DNA from: an uncultured Eubacterium sp.
Lineage (GTDB): Bacteria; Bacillota; Clostridia; Oscillospirales; Acutalibacteraceae
Assembly (NCBI GenBank): GCA_910584985.1
Contig: CAJUDJ010000005.1
Coordinates: 13,442 to 77,441, forward strand
Length of the DNA stretch: 64,000 nt
Reading direction: 5' to 3'
In this document: piece after piece, positions 7,006 to 14,707 of the stretch
Position numbering within the stretch: position 1 is the stretch's first letter
Layout of the letters: each line of letters begins with the position of its first letter
Program-made: the position numbers and the translations under genes
The notes under the pieces: generated by a model
Told to the model about the DNA's origin: nothing
The model's input: the letters and a program-made list of their open reading frames with translations, nothing else
The model's database searches: none

Positions 7006-8001
7006 ATGAAAAAGTCAGTTAAAAAAATAATTGCAGTTTGCCTTGCTGTTATCACTGTTGCTGCCTGCTTTACAGCCTGCACTTCAAACGATTCGGGTGA
7101 AAGCAAGACCGGCGGAAAATACAAAATCGGCATTGCCCAGTGGGAAGCACATGAGGCGCTTGATGCCGCAACAGAGGGCTTTAAAGCCGCTGTAACGGAA
7201 AAGCTGGGTGCAGATAATGTTGAATTTGAATACAACACGGCACAGGGCGAAACCGCAAACTGCTCAACAATTGTAAACCGCTATGTTTCAGGCAAGGTTG
7301 ATCTGATTATGGCAAATGCAACACCTGTTGTTCAGTCCGCAGTTACAGCAACAAAGGAAATCCCGATTGTGGGCACTTCCGTAACGGAATACGGCGTTGC
7401 ACTCGGCCTTGATAATTTTACGGGAAAAACAGGGGTGAATGTTACCGGCACATCAGACCTTGCACCGCTTAAGGATCAGGCTGCAATGGTTAAGGAAATC
7501 TGCCCCGAAACAAAAACAGTGGGTATTGTTTACTGTTCAGCAGAGCCGAATTCAAAATATCAGGCAACCGAAATTACAAAGTATCTTGCCGAGCTTGGCA
7601 TTAAAGCAACCGAATATCCTTTTGCAGATTCAAATGATATTCAGGCAATCGTAACAAAGGCTGTTGGCGAAAATGATGCCCTTTATGTGCCAACCGATAA
7701 TACAGCCGCTAAGAACACAAGCATTATTGATGCTGTTGCAAGGCCTGCAAAGAAGCCTGTTTTCGCAGGGGAAGAAGGCATTGTTAAGGGCTGCGGCATT
7801 GTAACACTTACAATCAGCTATTATGATATCGGTTATCAGGCCGGCGTAATGGCTGCTGAAATTCTTGCAGATGGCAAAAATCCTGCTGAAATGGATATTG
7901 CCTATGCACCTAAATTCACAAAGAAATATAATGCAGATATTTGCAAGGAACTCGGAATTACTGTTCCGAATGATTATGTTGCTATTGACACAGCGCAATA
8001 A
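7006..8001 (+). CDS. ABC importer substrate-binding lipoprotein, TrpX-like (ABC_sub_bind family)
   Basis: Lipid-anchored receptor that hands its ligand to the permease encoded next. The N-terminus is a lipoprotein signal (MKKSVKKIIAVCLAVITV) with a FTAC lipobox, Cys25 being the anchor. The mature part (YKIGIAQWEAHEALDAATEG, ...IPIVGTSVTEYG..., GIVYCSAEPNSK) is of the TM0202/TrpX type. Homologues of this receptor-permease-ATPase trio in streptococci and other Firmicutes are linked to tryptophan or tyrosine uptake. Substrate here is inferred from family and from the neighbouring aroF. AAGGAG precedes the ATG. A strong hairpin follows the gene, as often between abundant receptors and their permeases. 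Confidence 0.88.
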   Translation: MKKSVKKIIAVCLAVITVAACFTACTSNDSGESKTGGKYKIGIAQWEAHEALDAATEGFKAAVTEKLGADNVEFEYNTAQGETANCSTIVNRYVSGKVDLIMANATPVVQSAVTATKEIPIVGTSVTEYGVALGLDNFTGKTGVNVTGTSDLAPLKDQAAMVKEICPETKTVGIVYCSAEPNSKYQATEITKYLAELGIKATEYPFADSNDIQAIVTKAVGENDALYVPTDNTAAKNTSIIDAVARPAKKPVFAGEEGIVKGCGIVTLTISYYDIGYQAGVMAAEILADGKNPAEMDIAYAPKFTKKYNADICKELGITVPNDYVAIDTAQ

Positions 8002-8023
8002 TCGTTTTACAATATAACAAAGC

Positions 8024-8052
8024 AAGAGCGGTAAGAAGTTCTTATCGCTCTT
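8024..8052 (+). terminator. Intercistronic hairpin between receptor and permease genes
   Basis: AAGAGCGGTAAGAA (8024-8037) pairs with TTCTTATCGCTCTT (8039-8052) with one G.T pair, followed by TTAATT. The weak T-run suggests partial termination or mRNA stabilisation, giving more receptor than permease. Confidence 0.7.
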
Positions 8053-8072
8053 TTAATTAGAGGAGGTACAAT

Positions 8073-8981
8073 ATGCTTTCGGGATTTATAGATACTCTGC
8101 CGGGTGCGGCTGCACAGGGTATTATCTGGGGTATAATGGCAATCGGTGTTTATATTACATACCGTATTCTTGATTTTGCGGACTTAACGGTTGACGGTTC
8201 AATCGGCACAGGCGGTGCTGTTTTTGCAATGTGCTCGCTTGGCGGAATGAATGTTTATCTTTCGCTTGCCCTTGCGTTTCTCGCAGGCTGTGTTGCAGGG
8301 TTTGCCACAGGCATTTTTCACACGATTTTCGGCATTCCGCCGATTCTTGCGGGAATTTTAACGCAGCTTGCGCTGTATTCCGTTAATCTGGATATTATGG
8401 GGCAGGCAAATCAGGCACTTTATTCAAACAATCAGAGTTTTCTGGTAAGTATGCTTACACCTGAAAAATCCATATTTGTCGGCTTTGCTTTTGTGCTTGC
8501 CATTATTGCCGTGCTTTACTGGTTCTTCGGCACGGAGCTTGGCCATTCCATACGGGCAACGGGCAATAATCAGAATATGGCGCGAGCAAACGGCATCAAC
8601 ACCAATGTTAACAAGGTGATTGCCCTTGTGATTTCAAACGGAATCGTTGCGCTTTCGGGTGCGCTTCTTGCACAGTTCCAGGGCTTCTCCGATATTAATA
8701 TGGGCAGGGGCGCTATTGTAATCGGGCTTGCTGCCGTAATTATAGGCGAGGTTATTTTCGGCAAATTGTTCAAGAATTTTGCTTTAAGGCTTTTTGCCGC
8801 AGTAATCGGCGGAATTATTTATTACATTGTAATTTCACTTGTTATTTCACTTGGGCTTCCTGCAAACGATTTAAAGCTGTTCTCAGCATTGGTTGTTGCA
8901 CTGTTCCTTGGTATTCCTTACTGGAAAAACAAGGTTGCGGGAAAAAGAATAAAAAAGGCAGGGGGTGCGGCAAATGCTTGA
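8073..8981 (+). CDS. ABC importer permease, TrpY-like
   Basis: Integral membrane subunit of the importer, 302 aa, of the BPD_transp_2 (branched-chain/LivH-like) fold. It is hydrophobic throughout, with about 8-9 predicted segments such as LYSVNLDIMGQ, FVGFAFVLAIIAVLYWFFG and FAAVIGGIIYYIVISLVISL. The cytoplasmic loop GHSIRATGNNQNMARANGIN is the coupling helix region that contacts the ATPase and is well conserved in the family. A perfect GAGGAGG precedes the ATG at 8073. Its stop overlaps the ATPase gene by 8 bases, indicating translational coupling. Confidence 0.9.
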   Translation: MLSGFIDTLPGAAAQGIIWGIMAIGVYITYRILDFADLTVDGSIGTGGAVFAMCSLGGMNVYLSLALAFLAGCVAGFATGIFHTIFGIPPILAGILTQLALYSVNLDIMGQANQALYSNNQSFLVSMLTPEKSIFVGFAFVLAIIAVLYWFFGTELGHSIRATGNNQNMARANGINTNVNKVIALVISNGIVALSGALLAQFQGFSDINMGRGAIVIGLAAVIIGEVIFGKLFKNFALRLFAAVIGGIIYYIVISLVISLGLPANDLKLFSALVVALFLGIPYWKNKVAGKRIKKAGGAANA

Positions 8982-9777
8982 AATCAAAGGTGTTTATAAA
9001 ACCTTCAATCCGGGCACAGTTAATGAGAAGCATGCGCTTAACGGCATAGATTTAACGCTCAATGAGGGCGATTTTGTAACCGTTATCGGCGGAAACGGTG
9101 CAGGTAAATCCACCATGCTGAATATGATAGCGGGCGTGTATCCTGTTGACTGCGGAACGATTACGATTGACGGGCAGAATGTAACAAAGCTTGCAGAATA
9201 TAAAAGGGCAAAATTCCTTGGAAGAGTTTTTCAGGACCCGATGACGGGCACGGCCGCAGATATGCAGATTCTTGAAAATCTTGCGCTCGCATCACGCAGG
9301 GGAAAATTCAGAACACTTCTTCCCGGTGTAAGAAAAAAGGAAAAAGCCGGATATGTTGAGCTTTTAAAATCGCTTGATCTCGGCCTTGAAAACAGACTTA
9401 CTTCCAAGGTGGGCCTTCTTTCGGGCGGTCAGCGTCAGGCTATCACATTGCTTATGGCGACGCTGAAAAAGCCAAAGCTTCTTCTTCTGGATGAGCACAC
9501 GGCTGCGCTTGATCCGAAAACAGCCCATAAAGTGCTTGAACTTACGCAGAAGATTGTTGAAAGAGATAATCTTACCACGATTATGATTACACATAATATG
9601 AAGGATGCCATCGCAATCGGCAACAGGCTGATTATGATGAATGACGGAAAAATCATTTATGATGTAAGCGGCGAGGAAAAGAAAAAGCTTACCACCTCTG
9701 ATCTTCTTGAAAAATTTAAGATTACAAGCGGAAGCGAGCTGGATAATGACCGTATGCTGCTTTCAGCGGATGAATAA
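8974..9777 (+). CDS. ABC importer ATPase, TrpZ-like
   Basis: Energises the importer. It carries Walker A GGNGAGKST (about residues 39-47), a Q-loop in RVFQDPMTG, signature LLSGGQRQA (near 149), Walker B LLLLDEHTAALDP and the switch His in IMITHNM. The sequence DEHTAALDP instead of the usual DEPTxxLDP is typical of this subfamily. I chose the ATG at 8974, where GGGGG precedes it; a GTG at 8965 would add three residues. At 267 aa it is the last gene of the operon, which ends at the hairpin at 9796. Confidence 0.93.
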   Translation: MLEIKGVYKTFNPGTVNEKHALNGIDLTLNEGDFVTVIGGNGAGKSTMLNMIAGVYPVDCGTITIDGQNVTKLAEYKRAKFLGRVFQDPMTGTAADMQILENLALASRRGKFRTLLPGVRKKEKAGYVELLKSLDLGLENRLTSKVGLLSGGQRQAITLLMATLKKPKLLLLDEHTAALDPKTAHKVLELTQKIVERDNLTTIMITHNMKDAIAIGNRLIMMNDGKIIYDVSGEEKKKLTTSDLLEKFKITSGSELDNDRMLLSADE

Positions 9778-9795
9778 TTAAAATAAAACAAACAG

Positions 9796-9826
9796 CAGGA
9801 AAGCCATTGTCGCTTTCCTGTTTTTG
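9796..9826 (+). terminator. Intrinsic terminator of the importer operon
   Basis: CAGGAAAGC (9796-9804) with GCTTTCCTG (9812-9820), then TTTTTG. Confidence 0.92.
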
Positions 9827-9857
9827 TATGATTGCAGTGCTTTTTATAAATCCATTG

Positions 9858-9866
9858 TGCTATAAT
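9858..9866 (+). promoter_or_regulatory. Extended -10 promoter
   Basis: TGCTATAAT, an extended -10 element without a good -35 box. The predicted start near 9873 makes the ATG at 9875 essentially leaderless and supports 9902 as the real start of the next gene. Confidence 0.55.
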
Positions 9867-9901
9867 GATTATATATGAAGGATATATTAAGGAGTGTGTT
9901 T

Positions 9902-10492
9902 ATGTTTTTCAATTCCTTTCCCAAAAAATTCAATAAGGATTTACAGAAAGTGCTGAAAGTAATTCCGCAGAAAACAGACAGGAATATCAGCATCGGTATT
10001 AGTGAGGAAAAAGTGGAATACAGGCTGGAAAATGATGTTATCAGTATACCATACAGAATGTATTTTTGTGATGTTGATCCCGCGCAGATAAAGCATTTAA
10101 CAGATACACAGAAAACGATTTTATATTGTATTTATACCAGAAATAATAATGGGTTTATAAGAGAAAAATATTTGAAAGAACTGTTGAAGCTGGATTTTGA
10201 TTATTGGGTTATACCGTTTATATTCAAGCTGTGTGATGAATATGTAATGGAAATTTTAGAAGATGTATATGAAAATCTTAAAGGTAGAGATAACAGTGCT
10301 TTTAAGCGTTTTTGTTTGGAAAATATAAAAACCGTACAGAAAAGCTACTGCAGAATGCTCAGCTATTGGAATGAGTTTTACAGAATCCGGGTATATAAGT
10401 TCCGCACATATGTCGGCAGAAAGCTGTTCAGAGAATGTTTCGGGTATGACAGAACTTTTGAAAGGATGGATAAACAGAATGAAAAAATTTGA
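9902..10492 (+). CDS. Hypothetical protein, 196 aa
   Basis: I do not recognise this family. The start at 9902 has AAGGAG (9889-9894) 7 bases upstream; an in-frame ATG at 9875 has no RBS. The protein is rich in Lys, Tyr, Phe and Arg, with no signal peptide or membrane segment. Its middle (HLTDTQKTILYCIYTRNNNGFIREKYLKELL) reads as helical. It overlaps the PC4/YdbC-like gene by 14 bases, so the two are probably translated together. Base composition is more AT-rich than the flanking housekeeping genes and codon choice looks less biased, which could mean lower expression or recent acquisition. Confidence 0.7.
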   Translation: MFFNSFPKKFNKDLQKVLKVIPQKTDRNISIGISEEKVEYRLENDVISIPYRMYFCDVDPAQIKHLTDTQKTILYCIYTRNNNGFIREKYLKELLKLDFDYWVIPFIFKLCDEYVMEILEDVYENLKGRDNSAFKRFCLENIKTVQKSYCRMLSYWNEFYRIRVYKFRTYVGRKLFRECFGYDRTFERMDKQNEKI

Positions 10493-10748
10493 AATCTATA
10501 AGCATATCGGAAAGGTTTCCTATATAAATAACGGTTATACAAAAGAACTGAATTATATATCATGGGATGACAGGGAGCCGGTTTATGATATAAGAAGCTG
10601 GAATGAAAATCACACGAAATACGGAAAAGGTGTTACATTAACTGCCGGAGAAATGATTTTATTGCAGAACCTGATAAAAGACAGACCGTTTTTAGGAGAA
10701 AGAAATGAAAATTTTTCGATGGGAGAATATAAAGCCAAAGAAAACTGA
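10479..10748 (+). CDS. YdbC/PC4-like single-stranded DNA-binding protein
   Basis: An 89 aa protein matching the YdbC family of small PC4-fold (whirly-like) nucleic acid-binding proteins. The diagnostic stretch is KELNYISWDDREPVYDIRSW followed by NENHTKYGKGVTLTAGE, the beta-strand region that binds single-stranded DNA in PC4/YdbC. I chose the ATG at 10479, with AAAGGATGG upstream, because upstream residues in the open frame do not fit the family. It overlaps the preceding unknown gene by 14 bases. Its role is inferred to be in transcription or ssDNA handling. Confidence 0.78.
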   Translation: MKKFEIYKHIGKVSYINNGYTKELNYISWDDREPVYDIRSWNENHTKYGKGVTLTAGEMILLQNLIKDRPFLGERNENFSMGEYKAKEN

Positions 10749-10800
10749 AAGGGATTACAAATAAAAAATTTTCAGATATCCATTATACTGTTCGGCAAAG

Positions 10801-10840
10801 AATATGCCTCCCTTTACACAAGGGAGGCATATTCTTTTAT
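10801..10840 (+). terminator. Bidirectional terminator between convergent genes
   Basis: A 14-bp perfect stem, AATATGCCTCCCTT (10801-10814) with its complement (10820-10833), followed by CTTTTATATTTATTT on the plus strand. It can also serve the opposite strand. Confidence 0.88.
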
Positions 10841-10898
10841 ATTTATTTATTATCAGGGATTATTTTTTCTATAAGTGCTTTAAAATTTTGCTTATGAA

Positions 10899-12605
10899 TC
10901 AGGCAGCGGCCCTTATTTCAAAATCACCGCTTACGGAATCAAAGTCAATTTCCGTGCTTCCGTTGCCATAGGTGAATGTGCCGTTTCTGCCTTTTTTGTC
11001 GGTAACGCTGCTGATATTGTCAAATCCGTTTTTTCTGAAACTGCCCGAAACCGTTGACGCCTTAACGGTAAATCCGTTTATATCCTTTGGAAGTGTTAAT
11101 GTAAAATCGCCGCTTACGGTGTCCGAATCAACCTCTGCAGGCACGGCGAAGGTTGTTATATCAGAATTTCCGCTTACGCCGTTTGTGTCTATATCCGTGA
11201 AGCTGCCGGATGCAGTAATGTTTCCGCTTACTGTGTCAAAGCTGATTTCCGCTGCGTTGATTCCGTTTACGTTCACATTTGATGAAATGCTTTCTATATC
11301 AAGCTCTGCAAGGCTCAGCCCATCGGGAAGGCGCAGTGTAAGCTCCTTGTCTGACGGATTTACATTTCTTAATCCAGATTTGCAGAATTTGATTTTCAAC
11401 TCGCTTCCGTCAACGCGGTATCTGAGCGCCCAGTCTGCATTGCTCTGTTCAGGTTCTTTAATGGAAATGGTTTCGCCGCCATAGTATTCAACATGTATGT
11501 CGCTGCTGATCCAGTCCACGGAAATTTTTGATATTCCGTTTACGGGAACTTCGGCACTGCCCGTGGAATATAATTTTTCGTTTTCATAATCGTCAAACTC
11601 AATAACATTATCCACTACGGACGGAACAAAATCACCAAGCCAGTTCATTCCCTTGCCGAGAAAGCCGAAAACACAACTGATTGCCACAACAGCTACAATT
11701 GTAATTCCGCAGATTATGGATATAATAATTGCTGTTATGTTTGAGCTTTTGGATTTGTTATTGACCGGATAGGCATTTCCGTCCGGCGAATAATAGGTGC
11801 CGGTTGCTTCGTTATATCTGTTTGGGTGTGTTTTCTTATAAGCATCGCATATCAGATAATACATCGGAATAGTTATGAATAAAATCCATGTGGGATGCCA
11901 TACGTAGAAGCACATGCCGCCAGTCAGATACAGTGCAGCCACAAATACCGGATATGCAAAGTGAGACGGATTTTTTGTATTAAAAGCTGTAACAGCCGAT
12001 TCTATAATAGGAATTAATAAAAATAATATCCAGCCTGCTGCCCAGCCTCTGTGCGTTGTGAATCCCAAAAACAGATAAAGAATAACTGCGGAAATCGGAA
12101 GCAAAGCATGAAGCCATGGATTTTTCGGGGGTTTTTGCTTGCTGTCATAATAAACATGGCCGCTGTTCTGCACATGAACACCGCTGCCGCTTACATGCAC
12201 GTTATCTCCGTTTTTGCTTTCCACATGAATGCCATCCCAGCCGATATGAACCTTATCTTTTCCATCATTCATATTGAAACCGTTGTCAAACTGAATTTCA
12301 GGTTCGGGTTGCTCTTCCTTTTCATTATTATTGCAGTTATCGTCGCTCTCCTGTGAAACGGTTTCTTCAGCCGGTTGTTCCTCAGGCGCTTTTTTCGGCT
12401 GTTCGCTTCCGTTCAGCAATTCATCAATTGTAACGCCGTAAAGGTTGGCTAAAGCAATTAAATTGTCTGTGTCAGGGCTGCTTTCCGAACGCTCCCATTT
12501 TGATATTGCCTGTCTGGAAACACCTATCTTTTCGGCAAGCTCCTCCTGTGAATAGCCATTGGCTTTTCTGTATTCAAAAAGCCTTTTTGCTGTTTCAATA
12601 TTCAT
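10899..12605 (-). CDS. Membrane-anchored Xre regulator fused to DUF4097-type beta domain
   Basis: A 568 aa protein in three parts. Residues 1-65 are an HTH_3 domain (YSQEELAEKIGVSRQAISKWER). Residues ~70-170 form an acidic linker with repeats around HIGWDGIHVESKNGDNVHV. Next come about five hydrophobic segments (ILYLFLGF, GWILFLLIPI, VFVAALYLTGGMCF, IISIICGITIVAVVAI). From ~340 there is a repetitive beta domain with VSG-containing repeats (DTVSGNITASG, TVSGDFTLTLP, DSVSGDFEIR), typical of DUF4097 adhesin-like repeats. It could be a one-protein sensor linking the envelope to transcription. GAGGTGAT precedes the ATG. It is monocistronic. Confidence 0.85.
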   Translation of the reverse strand: MNIETAKRLFEYRKANGYSQEELAEKIGVSRQAISKWERSESSPDTDNLIALANLYGVTIDELLNGSEQPKKAPEEQPAEETVSQESDDNCNNNEKEEQPEPEIQFDNGFNMNDGKDKVHIGWDGIHVESKNGDNVHVSGSGVHVQNSGHVYYDSKQKPPKNPWLHALLPISAVILYLFLGFTTHRGWAAGWILFLLIPIIESAVTAFNTKNPSHFAYPVFVAALYLTGGMCFYVWHPTWILFITIPMYYLICDAYKKTHPNRYNEATGTYYSPDGNAYPVNNKSKSSNITAIIISIICGITIVAVVAISCVFGFLGKGMNWLGDFVPSVVDNVIEFDDYENEKLYSTGSAEVPVNGISKISVDWISSDIHVEYYGGETISIKEPEQSNADWALRYRVDGSELKIKFCKSGLRNVNPSDKELTLRLPDGLSLAELDIESISSNVNVNGINAAEISFDTVSGNITASGSFTDIDTNGVSGNSDITTFAVPAEVDSDTVSGDFTLTLPKDINGFTVKASTVSGSFRKNGFDNISSVTDKKGRNGTFTYGNGSTEIDFDSVSGDFEIRAAA

Positions 12606-12739
12606 CTTATCACCTCACCTAAAATTTTAGCAGTAGCATGGAAAGAATGCCATAAACTCTGCTTTTCATTTGCGATATTCTGGTTTTCAATTCCGCAACT
12701 ATTGGTTGCAAAAGCTGTATTCAAGCCATTTTTATGCGG

Positions 12740-13801
12740 TTATTTTACTGAAAAACGGAATTCGGTAACGGTTCTGAATTCTTTGTTCGGCATAACATAT
12801 TCAAAGGGAAATTCTTCGGGATGGTTTACACTGTCCGGATAAAATTGCGTTTCAAGCGCCACACCCCTTCTGAAGGTAACGCTGCCGTTTTCCTTTCCGG
12901 GGTTGCCTGCCTTTGCCAGCCATCCGCCGCAGTAAAGCTGGATGCCCGGCAGGTCCGTATAAACGGAAAGTTGCCTGCCGCTTTTTTCATCGTAAAGCAC
13001 AGCGGCTTCAGTAAAATCACGTGGCTGTTTATTCAGGCAATAGTTATTGTCATATCCGATTCCGTCAATAATAGCACGGAACGGTTCATCAATTTTTTCG
13101 CCGATTTTATGCATTTCATTAAAGTCCATCATTGTGCCATGAACTGCGCCGAGCTTTCCTGTGGGAAGCTGGCATTCATCTGTTTCCGTAAAGAAATCGG
13201 CATTGATTTTAAGATAATGGTTTTCAACGGTTTCCGCCGGATTTCCCGAAAGATTGAAATAAGCATGGTTTGTTGGGTTTGCTGCTGTCTTTTTATCGCT
13301 TAAAACGGTGTATTCAAGCCGCAAAATATTATCTTCCGTAAAGGTGTATTTGGCTGTTAATGTAAAATTACCGGGGAAACCGTCCTCCATATCAGGCGAA
13401 AACTTTTTAAATGTTACAGAGTTATCAGACATTTCTTTAATTTCCCAAGGCGTAAAACTGAAACGGCCGCCGCCGTGAAGCGTCCATGTGCCCTGATTGT
13501 TCGGCGTGTGATATTCCGTGCTGTCAATCGAAAATTTGGCATCTCTTATTCTGTTTGCAACTCTGCCTACCAAGAGCCCCTGATAGCCGAGGTCGCCGTC
13601 CATATAATATTTGGGCGCATCAAAGCCCAGAACAACGTCTGCCAGATTTCCGTTTCTGTCCGGCACGCAAATTGCCTGTATGCCTCCGCCAAGTGTTTGA
13701 AGCGAAACGGAAGCGCCGGATTTATTTGTTATTGTATAAAGGTCTATTTCCGTGCCGTCCTCTAATTTTCCGAAAAAAGATTTGCTTATGCTCATAATCA
13801 T
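12740..13801 (-). CDS. galM: Galactose mutarotase (aldose 1-epimerase)
   Basis: Interconverts alpha and beta anomers of galactose or glucose in the cytoplasm before phosphorylation. The 353 aa protein shows the GalM landmarks: DVVLGFDAPKYY, YQGLLVGRVANRI, WTLHGGGRF (catalytic His region), NPTNHAYFNLSG (second conserved His), the YDNNYCLN segment and GVALETQFYPDSVNHPEEF with the catalytic Glu. Two ATGs, at 13801 and 13795, are possible; AAAGG sits better for 13795. A beta-galactosidase gene lies 27 kb away (40113), so the two may serve lactose use although they are not linked. Confidence 0.95.
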   Translation of the reverse strand: MIMSISKSFFGKLEDGTEIDLYTITNKSGASVSLQTLGGGIQAICVPDRNGNLADVVLGFDAPKYYMDGDLGYQGLLVGRVANRIRDAKFSIDSTEYHTPNNQGTWTLHGGGRFSFTPWEIKEMSDNSVTFKKFSPDMEDGFPGNFTLTAKYTFTEDNILRLEYTVLSDKKTAANPTNHAYFNLSGNPAETVENHYLKINADFFTETDECQLPTGKLGAVHGTMMDFNEMHKIGEKIDEPFRAIIDGIGYDNNYCLNKQPRDFTEAAVLYDEKSGRQLSVYTDLPGIQLYCGGWLAKAGNPGKENGSVTFRRGVALETQFYPDSVNHPEEFPFEYVMPNKEFRTVTEFRFSVK

Positions 13802-13870
13802 ACTGCCTTTCTGTTTTATTTAAATTCTATTTTGAGTATAAACCGAAATGTAAACAAATTCAATAGAATC

Positions 13871-13899
13871 TTGACATTTGGCAGTATAAAATATATTCT
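13871..13899 (+). promoter_or_regulatory. Promoter of the FHA-SEDS-PBP operon
   Basis: TTGACA (13871-13876), 17-base spacer, TATTCT (13894-13899), in the divergent region with galM. Confidence 0.6.
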
Positions 13900-13947
13900 A
13901 TATTAAAAACATTATTAATATTTACAGATTTGAAAGGGATGTTCCGC

Positions 13948-14697
13948 TTGGAAAACATACTTATGGTTTTTACATCGGTAATGCGCTATGTATTTCCTGT
14001 TGTTGCCGTTATTGTGGTGGCAGTGTGCGTGGTTTCACTGTTCAGAAACAGACCCCGTATTCACAAAATGGCACAGCTTACAGATAAGAACAACGGTTCA
14101 GTGATAGATATAAATCACTGGGAAACCTCTATCGGAAAGTCAAGGGCAAATGATATTGTTCTGCCTGTTCCGGCAGTTTCAAGATTTCATGCGGTTATAG
14201 CAAAAAAAAGAAGCGAATGGATTATAACGGACACCTTTTCCAAAAACGGAATCAAGGTAAACGGCAAAAAGGTGGACGGAAAAACTGCGCTCAATGACGG
14301 CGATGTAATCGAAATCGGCAGTATTCCGCTTGAATTCCAGTGTGCGGAGGCACTTTCAAGCGAAATGAAAAAGCAGATCAGAAATCAGGCACGCACAACG
14401 GCAAAAGTGGTTGCATATGCAGTGCTTGTGGACACAAAAAGCCACCGACCCGTTTATCTGAAGAAAAAGGATGTTTTAATCGGCAGAGAGGATGGCTGCG
14501 ATATTCAGCTGCTTTCAAACACCGTTTCGGGAAAGCATGCAAGAATACATCTTACAACAAAGGGCTGGGCGCTCTCCGATTTGGAAAGCCATAACGGAAC
14601 AAAGCTGAACGGAAGATATATAAACCAGCCGCAGCTTATATTTGATGAGGATATGATTACTTTCGGCGACAAGGTGTTTGTATTCTATGAAAAGTGA
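13948..14697 (+). CDS. Membrane protein with two FHA domains
   Basis: A single N-terminal membrane segment (YVFPVVAVIVVAVCVVSLF) is followed by two forkhead-associated domains. FHA1 (~residues 45-125) has IGKSRANDI and AVSRFHAVI; FHA2 (~170-245) has IGREDGCDI, TVSGKHARI and the SHNGTKLNG loop. FHA domains bind phosphothreonine, so this protein likely links a Hanks-type Ser/Thr kinase signal to the cell-wall enzymes encoded next. A TTG at 13948 has AAAGGGAT at good spacing; an ATG at 13939 and a TTG at 13930 are alternatives. The gene heads an operon with a SEDS polymerase and a class B PBP, as in actinobacterial fhaB-rodA-pbpA loci. The partner kinase is not in the window. Confidence 0.85.
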   Translation: MENILMVFTSVMRYVFPVVAVIVVAVCVVSLFRNRPRIHKMAQLTDKNNGSVIDINHWETSIGKSRANDIVLPVPAVSRFHAVIAKKRSEWIITDTFSKNGIKVNGKKVDGKTALNDGDVIEIGSIPLEFQCAEALSSEMKKQIRNQARTTAKVVAYAVLVDTKSHRPVYLKKKDVLIGREDGCDIQLLSNTVSGKHARIHLTTKGWALSDLESHNGTKLNGRYINQPQLIFDEDMITFGDKVFVFYEK

Positions 14698-14707
14698 GGT
14701 GGGAAAA

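Noticed and set aside
9875..9901. Earlier ATG for the 9902 gene
   Set aside because: It would lie about 2 bases after the predicted transcription start and has no RBS.
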